The notes under the pieces are model-generated. The model searched no databases, was not told the DNA's origin, and saw nothing but the letters and a program-made list of their open reading frames with translations. Made by a program: the position numbers and the translations under genes. This document shows positions 6,364-11,091 of a stretch of DNA of 11,091 bases, in pieces. Position 1 is the first letter of the stretch; the number at the start of each line of letters is the position of its first letter. This DNA comes from JAFGQU01 sp964483625 (GTDB lineage: Bacteria; Omnitrophota; Gorgyraeia; Duberdicusellales; 4484-171), in NCBI GenBank assembly GCA_964483625.1, contig CAZABB010000047.1, positions 1 through 11,091 of the forward strand, given 5' to 3'.

Positions 6364-6392
6364 TTGACAGTCTTTTTTAACTCTTATATAAT
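6364..6392 (+). promoter_or_regulatory. Consensus sigma70-type promoter for lysS-lolC-lolD
   Basis: TTGACA (6364-6369) and TATAAT (6387-6392) match the housekeeping consensus exactly and are separated by an ideal 17 nt. Transcription should start near 6399, giving a leader of about 24 nt before ATG 6423. The site is intergenic and correctly oriented. Confidence 0.85.
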
Positions 6393-6422
6393 CTTTGAAA
6401 GCTTTCAACGCACGAAAAATCC

Positions 6423-7850
6423 ATGGAAAACCGCGAAAAATTAGAAAAAATCAAGCAGGAGTCCGGTAACCCGTTCGGTACCAGGTCTTTTTCTAAGCCC
6501 GCCGCAATTGCCGATGTGCTGGCTGGATACGAGGAAAACAAGGAAGTGAGCCTTGCCGGGCGTCTCGTGACCAAACGCGAACACGGTAAATCCAGTTTCG
6601 CTCATATCAGTGACGTAAGCGGAAAAATCCAGATCTTCGCCCAGTTGAATATGATGGGGGAGGAAGCCTATCGGCGGTTTAAAGAGCTGGATGTCGGGGA
6701 CATTATCGGCGTTGCGGGAAAACTGTTTAAGACCCGTACGGGAGAACGTACGGTTGCGGTTGAGACCCTTACGTTGTTGTCCAAATGCCTGCGTACTCTG
6801 CCGGAGAAGTGGCATGGTTTGAAAGATACCGAGACGCGGTACCGGCAGCGGTACCTGGATCTTATTGCTTCTGAGACCACCCGGAACGTATTTTTAAAAC
6901 GAGTCGAGATCATAGATAGTATCCGGGATTATTTCCGGCGGCAGGGATATTGTGAGGTGGAAACGCCGATGCTGCAGATGATCCCCGGCGGTGCCGCCGG
7001 CGCGCCGTTTGTTACCCGGTATCATGCGCTGGATCAGGATGTGTATCTGCGCATCGCGCCGGAATTGTATCTCAAGCGGCTTCTGGTGGGCGGGTTCGAC
7101 CGGGTATTCGAAGTGAATCGCAATTTCCGTAATGAAGGTATCTCTACCCGGCATTCGCCGGAATTCACGATGCTGGAAGCGTACGCGACGTATCAGGATT
7201 ACCGGTATATGATGGAGGTATGCGAAGAGCTCATCTCTGAGCTTGTGAAGAAGATCCACGGTGACTACACGCTTTCCTATCAGGGAGAAACGATTGATTT
7301 TTCTCCCCCGTGGGAAAGGATCTCATTTATCGGTCTTTTTGAGAAGGAATTCGGGGTGCGGACGCAGGATTCATCACAGGAGGTTTTAGAAAAAGTGAGC
7401 GCCAAGCTCAAGCTTTCCGATAAGGGCCTTTCGCGTACTCAGATATTGAACATTACCGAAGAGCTTATCGAGAAAAATTATCCGAAAGGGAAGCCGGTCT
7501 TCGTTCACGATTTTCCCGTCTGGATGTCGCCGCTGGCCAAAACGAAGCCTGACGATCCGCATGTAGCCGAACGGTTTGAACTGTTTATCGCCGGACTTGA
7601 GGTGGCCAACAGTTATTCGGAACTAAACGATCCTATCGAACAGGAAGAGAAGTTTAAGGCGCAGATGAATGTGGAGGAAGAACTTCCTAAAAAGATCGAT
7701 ACGGATTTCCTGGTGAGCCTTCAATACGGGATGCCGCCGGCGGCCGGGCTGGGTATCGGTATCGACCGCCTGGTCATGATCCTGTTGGATCAGCCTTCGA
7801 TTCGTGACGTGATCCTTTTCCCCCTGCTCAAACCTCTGAATGAATCATGA
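6423..7850 (+). CDS. lysS: Lysyl-tRNA synthetase, class II
   Basis: The 475-aa product charges tRNA-Lys with lysine using ATP in the cytoplasm. An N-terminal helix (1-14) leads into an OB-fold anticodon-binding domain (about 41-120), with VSLAGRL (42-48) and the SGKIQIF strand (66-72). The class II catalytic domain follows. Motif 1 is around FRRQGYCEVETPML (171-184), with the invariant Pro182. Motif 2 is FRNEGISTRHSPEFTMLEAY (235-254), and motif 3 is GLGIGIDRLVMIL (442-454). The ending DVILFPLLKP (462-471) is typical of LysRS. Length fits the bacterial family (about 490-510 aa), and no key residue is missing. No clear Shine-Dalgarno sequence precedes the start, but ATG 6423 lies just downstream of the consensus promoter and gives the expected N-terminus. 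The stop overlaps the lolC start as ATGA. Confidence 0.97.
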   Translation: MENREKLEKIKQESGNPFGTRSFSKPAAIADVLAGYEENKEVSLAGRLVTKREHGKSSFAHISDVSGKIQIFAQLNMMGEEAYRRFKELDVGDIIGVAGKLFKTRTGERTVAVETLTLLSKCLRTLPEKWHGLKDTETRYRQRYLDLIASETTRNVFLKRVEIIDSIRDYFRRQGYCEVETPMLQMIPGGAAGAPFVTRYHALDQDVYLRIAPELYLKRLLVGGFDRVFEVNRNFRNEGISTRHSPEFTMLEAYATYQDYRYMMEVCEELISELVKKIHGDYTLSYQGETIDFSPPWERISFIGLFEKEFGVRTQDSSQEVLEKVSAKLKLSDKGLSRTQILNITEELIEKNYPKGKPVFVHDFPVWMSPLAKTKPDDPHVAERFELFIAGLEVANSYSELNDPIEQEEKFKAQMNVEEELPKKIDTDFLVSLQYGMPPAAGLGIGIDRLVMILLDQPSIRDVILFPLLKPLNES

Positions 7851-9001
7851 AGATAACCTGGTTTCTGGCATGGCGTTATCTTTTTCGGCAACGTGAACGT
7901 CATATTTCCTTTATCAGTATCGCCTCGGTGCTGGGGGTTATGCTGGGGGTAGCGACGCTGGTTGTGGTCATCTCGGTTATGAACGGATTCGATCGGGATC
8001 TTGCCGGGAAGCTGCTTCAGTTTCATCACCATGTCCTTGTCGAAAGCATGTATCCGGAAACGCTTGAGACGGCGAAAGATGAGATATCCCATCTGGACGG
8101 GGTCGAAAATGCCAGCGTCTTTGTCCAGACTCAGGTGTTTGCCGAATTCGATACCTACATCGTGCCGCTGGTTGTGCGCGGCATTGATTTCTCAGACCCG
8201 CAGGAAAAAGAAATTCTGGATTCGTTTATCAAAAGCAAATGGGGTGATGACGGTTTTTTTATCGGCGCAGAGCTTAAGAGGAAATTCCCCATCACTGATA
8301 CGATCACGTTCTATCCCTTACGGAAGAAGATCAGTTCCCAGGAGCTTGCGGTACGGGGAACGTTTCAGGTGGGTATTTACGATATCGACCACAGTTATCT
8401 GATCGCCGATATCGACGCGGTGACGGCTCTGGGGCCGAACTATCTTAGGTATCTGGGGGTGCGGATCTCAAATCCCTGGAAAGCCGATGAATTGAAGTCT
8501 CAGATCAATGCTCTGGGGTTGCCGCTTATGGTCAACAGCTGGATCGATACCAACCGGGTGCTCTTTTCGGCGTTGAAGCTGGAGAAGATCACCATGTTTG
8601 TCATCTTGAGTCTGATTATTCTGGTGGCAACGTTCAGTATTTTTTCTTTATTGATGGTAAAAGTGGTGGGGAAGACCAAAGAAATCGGCATCCTGCGTGC
8701 TCTGGGGTTTACCGGGCGAGGGGTTCGCACGATCTTCGCTCTGCAGGGATTTCTTCTGGGTATTCTCGGTACTGCCGGCGGTCTGGGGCTGGGAGTATTG
8801 TTGTGTTTTCTCGTTCAGAACTACCGTATCGTGACTATCCCCAAGGAAATATATTTTATCGAGTATCTGCCGGTATATATCGCGGGAGGAGATATTATTC
8901 TGATCGGGGGCTTGAGCCTTTTGTTATCGCTGGGGGCAAGTTTTATCCCGGCGATGAGGACGGCGCAGGTATCCATTTGCCGTATGTTACGTTATGAATA
9001 A
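7847..9001 (+). CDS. lolC: Lipoprotein-releasing ABC transporter permease, LolC/LolE family
   Basis: The 384-aa inner-membrane protein belongs to the complex that extracts mature lipoproteins from the inner membrane and hands them to the periplasmic carrier LolA. It starts with the family sequence FLAWRYLFRQRERHISFIS (6-24). Helix 1 (about 22-46) ends in VMNGFD (44-49). A periplasmic MacB-like domain follows (about 50-240), then the FtsX-type membrane part with helices near 250-270, 296-322 and 345-368. KTKEIGILRALGF (276-288) is the conserved cytoplasmic coupling segment that meets the ATPase, and the end AMRTAQ...MLRYE is classic. ATG 7847 overlaps the lysS stop by 4 nt without its own ribosome site, and its stop overlaps lolD. 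Only one such permease is seen, so it may act as a homodimer (LolF-like) unless a second copy lies elsewhere. Confidence 0.93.
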   Translation: MKITWFLAWRYLFRQRERHISFISIASVLGVMLGVATLVVVISVMNGFDRDLAGKLLQFHHHVLVESMYPETLETAKDEISHLDGVENASVFVQTQVFAEFDTYIVPLVVRGIDFSDPQEKEILDSFIKSKWGDDGFFIGAELKRKFPITDTITFYPLRKKISSQELAVRGTFQVGIYDIDHSYLIADIDAVTALGPNYLRYLGVRISNPWKADELKSQINALGLPLMVNSWIDTNRVLFSALKLEKITMFVILSLIILVATFSIFSLLMVKVVGKTKEIGILRALGFTGRGVRTIFALQGFLLGILGTAGGLGLGVLLCFLVQNYRIVTIPKEIYFIEYLPVYIAGGDIILIGGLSLLLSLGASFIPAMRTAQVSICRMLRYE

Positions 9002-9671
9002 GGGCCTGTACGCACAATCAGTGACCAAGCGATATCTCAGCGGCGGCGATGATGTGAGGGCGGTCGACGCGGTCGATCTTACCGTTTCTTCAGGTGAATT
9101 TGTGGCTATCGTGGGACCTTCCGGCTCGGGGAAGTCGACGCTGTTACATATTCTGGGAGGGCTTGAGAAACCTACCCGGGGACAGGTATTTTTTGACGGT
9201 GATGATATCTACCGGAAAGGGGATCGCGCGCTTTCGGCGTGGCGGAACGAAACGGTAGGATTCGTTTTTCAGTTCTATCACCTTTTAGGGGAACTTACTG
9301 TCGCAGAGAATGTTGCGTTGCCGGCTCTGCTCAAAGGGAGAAGCCGAAAAAGCGCTTTGAAAAAATCCCGGGAACTGCTACAATACTTAGGTATTGGTGA
9401 GAAAAAAAACAGTTTTCCCTCGCAGTTAAGTGGCGGACAGAAACAAAAAGTCGCATTTGCTCGTGCGCTCATAAATGATCCCGATATCCTTTTTTGTGAT
9501 GAACCTACAGGCAATCTGGATGGTGAATCCGCCGAAAAAGTGATGGTGTTTCTGTCGGACTGGCACAGAAAAAAGCAGAAAACGGTGATCATGGTGACGC
9601 ATAACCGGGAACTGGCCGGGAAGGCCGGGCGATTGCTTCATCTGCGGGAAGGCAGGCTCAATCAGGGTTGA
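8994..9671 (+). CDS. lolD: Lipoprotein-releasing system ATP-binding protein LolD
   Basis: The 225-aa product is the cytoplasmic ATPase that drives lipoprotein release through the LolC-type permease encoded just upstream. Walker A is GPSGSGKS (41-48), Q-loop Gln93, signature LSGGQ (145-149), Walker B ILFCDE (165-170) followed by PTGNLD (171-176), and switch His203. The stretch FQFYHLLGELTVAENV (92-107) is characteristic of LolD and separates it from other members of the MacB/FtsE group. The usual length is about 220-235 aa. The start overlaps the lolC stop by 8 nt, which points to translational coupling and fixed stoichiometry. Forty-seven bases separate it from ilvE. MacB-type export is the main alternative, but the permease partner has LolC topology. 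Confidence 0.93.
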   Translation: MNKGLYAQSVTKRYLSGGDDVRAVDAVDLTVSSGEFVAIVGPSGSGKSTLLHILGGLEKPTRGQVFFDGDDIYRKGDRALSAWRNETVGFVFQFYHLLGELTVAENVALPALLKGRSRKSALKKSRELLQYLGIGEKKNSFPSQLSGGQKQKVAFARALINDPDILFCDEPTGNLDGESAEKVMVFLSDWHRKKQKTVIMVTHNRELAGKAGRLLHLREGRLNQG

Positions 9672-9707
9672 GGGAAATGAACGGTTTTGTTTTTATAACC
9701 ATTTGAC

Positions 9708-9715
9708 AGGGAGGA
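9708..9715 (+). promoter_or_regulatory. Strong ribosome binding site of ilvE
   Basis: AGGGAGGA lies just before ATG 9719, with the GGAGG core 4 nt away. It is the best Shine-Dalgarno match in the window and suggests independent, efficient translation of ilvE. Confidence 0.8.
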
Positions 9716-9718
9716 ACA

Positions 9719-10594
9719 ATGAAAGTTTATGTAAAGGGTAAATTAGTCGAGAAAAAAGACGCTAATGTTTCGGTATTTGACCACGGGTTTTTGTATGGAG
9801 ACGGTGTGTTCGAAGGCGTTCGGGCCTACAACTGCCTGGTGTTCAAATTAAAAGAACATATCGACCGTCTCTATGAATCGGCCCACTCGATCATGCTGAA
9901 AATCCCGTTGAGCAAGAAACAACTTGCCGACGCGGTGATCAAGACCTTGCAGGCCAATAAACTGAAAGATGCCTATATCCGTATTGTAGTTTCCCGGGGA
10001 GAAGGGGATCTCGGTCTTGATCCGCGTAAATGTAAAGGCAATGAAACGGTTATTATCATTACCGACCGGATCGCTCTTTACCCGAAGGCGCTGTATACCA
10101 AAGGAATGGCCATCGTCAGTGTGCCGACGGTGAGAAATATTCCGGAGGCGTTAAATCCCCAGGTGAAGTCGCTCAATTATCTCAATAACATCCTGGGGAA
10201 GATGGAAGCGATTAATGCCGGGTGTCAGGAGGCGTTGATGCTTGATCATCTGGGATATGTGGCTGAATGTACCGGGGATAACGTGTTTATTGCCAAAAAC
10301 GGACATCTCTATACGCCGCCGCAGTGCATGGGAACGTTACGCGGTATTACCCGGGATACCCTGTTAGAACTGGCGCGTAAACTGAAAATCGGTACGCATG
10401 AACACGTGATCAGTCGTCATGAGCTGTACATCAGCGACGAATGTTTTCTGACCGGGACTGCCGCCGAAATCGTTCCGGTCGTGAAGGTGGACGGAAGGGT
10501 CATCGGTGACGGCAAACCGGGCACGCTGACCCAGCGGCTCATGCGTGAATTCAAAAAATGCACGCAGAGAGAAGGAGTGAAATACAGCGTATAG
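9719..10594 (+). CDS. ilvE: Branched-chain amino acid aminotransferase (PLP fold type IV)
   Basis: The 291-aa product is expected to interconvert valine, leucine and isoleucine with their 2-oxo acids, using 2-oxoglutarate/glutamate and pyridoxal phosphate, in the cytoplasm. FDHGFLYGDGVFEGVR (20-35) opens the small domain. Arg50 in RLYESA fits the phosphate-contact arginine. Lys150 in KSLNYLNN (150-157) is the cofactor lysine, with Tyr155 alongside. Glu183 in AECTGDNVF (182-190) fits the acidic partner of the ring nitrogen. GTLRGITRD (205-213) and TGTAAE (245-250) close the active site and are typical of the branched-chain group. The family is usually 280-310 aa. Related D-amino acid transaminases and aminodeoxychorismate lyases share the fold; KSLNYLNN and TGTAAE favour IlvE, though specificity is not proven. 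Heptamer repeats follow the stop. Confidence 0.9.
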   Translation: MKVYVKGKLVEKKDANVSVFDHGFLYGDGVFEGVRAYNCLVFKLKEHIDRLYESAHSIMLKIPLSKKQLADAVIKTLQANKLKDAYIRIVVSRGEGDLGLDPRKCKGNETVIIITDRIALYPKALYTKGMAIVSVPTVRNIPEALNPQVKSLNYLNNILGKMEAINAGCQEALMLDHLGYVAECTGDNVFIAKNGHLYTPPQCMGTLRGITRDTLLELARKLKIGTHEHVISRHELYISDECFLTGTAAEIVPVVKVDGRVIGDGKPGTLTQRLMREFKKCTQREGVKYSV

Positions 10595-10596
10595 CG

Positions 10597-10638
10597 GTGA
10601 GCGATGAGCGGATAGACTGTAGACCAGAGACTAGAGAC
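10597..10638 (+). repeat. Heptamer array between ilvE and mcsA
   Basis: Six in-phase 7-nt units start at 10597, 10604, 10611, 10618, 10625 and 10632. The first two share TGAGCG; the last four end in AGAC (GATAGAC, TGTAGAC, CAGAGAC, TAGAGAC). The array fills most of the 51-nt gap and ends 7 nt before ATG 10646. Confidence 0.8.
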
Positions 10639-10645
10639 CAAAACT

Positions 10646-11091
10646 ATGACTTGTGATATTTGCCATAAAAGTCCGGCGACCGTGCATCTGACCGAAATCG
10701 TGAACGAGAAGGTCATCGAACTGCATATCTGTCAGAAATGTTCCAAGGTGAAGACCGATGAGCTCAAAAGTCAGCTGAGCCTTTCCGATTTTCTGACCAG
10801 TATGGTTGATACGCCGGAAACAAAGAAGACCTCATCGACCGCCTGTCCCTTATGCGGAATGAATTTCGGAGATTTCCGGGAAAAGGGAAGGCTGGGATGC
10901 AGTACGTGTTATGAAACGTTTAAGGATCAGTTGATGCCGCTTTTTCGTAAGATCCACGGTTCTACCCAGCATGCCGGCAAGATCCCCTCCACTATAGGGG
11001 ATAAGCTTATGAAACAGCGCCAGAAAGAGGAGCTGGAGAACCGGCTGGCCCGGGCGGTAAAACTGGAAGAATACGAAGAAGCCGCACATAT
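10646..11091 (+). CDS. mcsA: McsA-like zinc-finger/UVR-domain protein (5' part)
   Basis: The frame is open from ATG 10646 to the window end, giving 148 residues; the C-terminus is missing. Three CxxC pairs and a fourth-position partner pattern are visible: Cys3/Cys6 with Cys29/Cys32, and Cys67/Cys70 with Cys85/Cys88, two zinc-binding units. A charged linker leads to the start of a UVR motif, ELENRLARAVKLEEYEEAA (129-147), like the UvrB/UvrC interaction helix. This layout is that of McsA, which activates the protein-arginine kinase McsB and assists ClpC-dependent proteolysis and stress control. McsB and clpC would be expected just downstream, outside the window. No strong ribosome site is seen; the leader is a heptamer array. 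The MTCDIC start matches the family, so the start is well supported. Confidence 0.85.
   Translation, partial: MTCDICHKSPATVHLTEIVNEKVIELHICQKCSKVKTDELKSQLSLSDFLTSMVDTPETKKTSSTACPLCGMNFGDFREKGRLGCSTCYETFKDQLMPLFRKIHGSTQHAGKIPSTIGDKLMKQRQKEELENRLARAVKLEEYEEAAH

Larger units (their letters stand above)
6082..6422 (+). other. Long intergenic region between the transporter block and lysS
   Basis: This 341-nt stretch has no convincing gene on either strand. In order it holds the end of the GTAGAGA array, an ATTATCA array, a weak terminator-like hairpin, an ATTGCAT-type array, a GC-rich part with a CCTG/CAGG palindrome (6266-6276), two competing stems and the lysS promoter. I looked for a T-box or lysine riboswitch and saw neither. 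Confidence 0.75.

Noticed and set aside
6082..6422. T-box or lysine riboswitch ahead of lysS
   Set aside because: No T-box core sequence or lysine-riboswitch-like fold is seen, and the promoter leaves a leader of only about 24 nt.
9683..9700. Terminator between lolD and ilvE
   Set aside because: GGTT and AACC can pair over 4 bp only, with a long T-rich loop and no T run after the stem.
9703..9718. TTGACA at 9703-9708 as a promoter for ilvE
   Set aside because: It overlaps the ribosome site and a -10 box would fall inside the coding sequence; no TATAAT-like box is there.
9719..10594. D-amino acid transaminase or aminodeoxychorismate lyase instead of IlvE
   Set aside because: The fold is shared, but KSLNYLNN and TGTAAE with the GTLRGITRD stretch fit the branched-chain enzymes better.

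Overview
The window is a gene-dense, all plus-strand piece of a bacterial chromosome of moderate GC. LolC and LolD imply a diderm (outer-membrane) cell. A McsA-type zinc/UVR protein and a lysS-lolC-lolD block occur in the same stretch. The combination fits a deep-branching diderm phylum; Candidatus Omnitrophota is my best guess, made from gene order and general look only. I see no phage, transposase, CRISPR, rRNA or tRNA genes.

Region 1 (1-6081) is a transport block. It opens with the 3' end of secG. This overlaps a family-5 solute-binding protein gene, which is followed by two Opp/Dpp-type permeases and two ATPases. Together they encode a complete peptide-type ABC importer: binding protein outside the inner membrane, permease heterodimer in it, ATPase pair in the cytoplasm. 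No internal promoter is evident, so the set is probably one transcription unit coupled to secG.

Region 2 (6082-6422) is the only long gap. It holds three heptamer arrays, a weak terminator-like hairpin, a pair of mutually exclusive stems, and a perfect-consensus sigma70-type promoter (TTGACA, 17 nt, TATAAT).

Region 3 (6423-9671) is lysS-lolC-lolD, joined by 4-nt and 8-nt overlaps and probably read from that promoter. It couples lysyl-tRNA synthesis to lipoprotein export. Region 4 (9719-11091) is ilvE, with the strongest ribosome binding site of the window, and then the 5' part of mcsA, which is cut by the window end.

The most unusual content lies between the genes. Nearly every non-overlapping gene junction is filled with short degenerate tandem arrays of 7- or 8-nt units, each junction with a different unit. 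Three junctions of the transporter operon also share one layout: a small GC hairpin beside inverted octamer arrays. Two of these (before the second permease and before the first ATPase) are copies of one repeat, 44 of 50 nt identical, with most differences confined to an internal loop. The arrays run into coding sequence and form the C-termini of the binding protein and of the second ATPase. A 41-nt perfect identity between the two ATPase genes suggests gene conversion.
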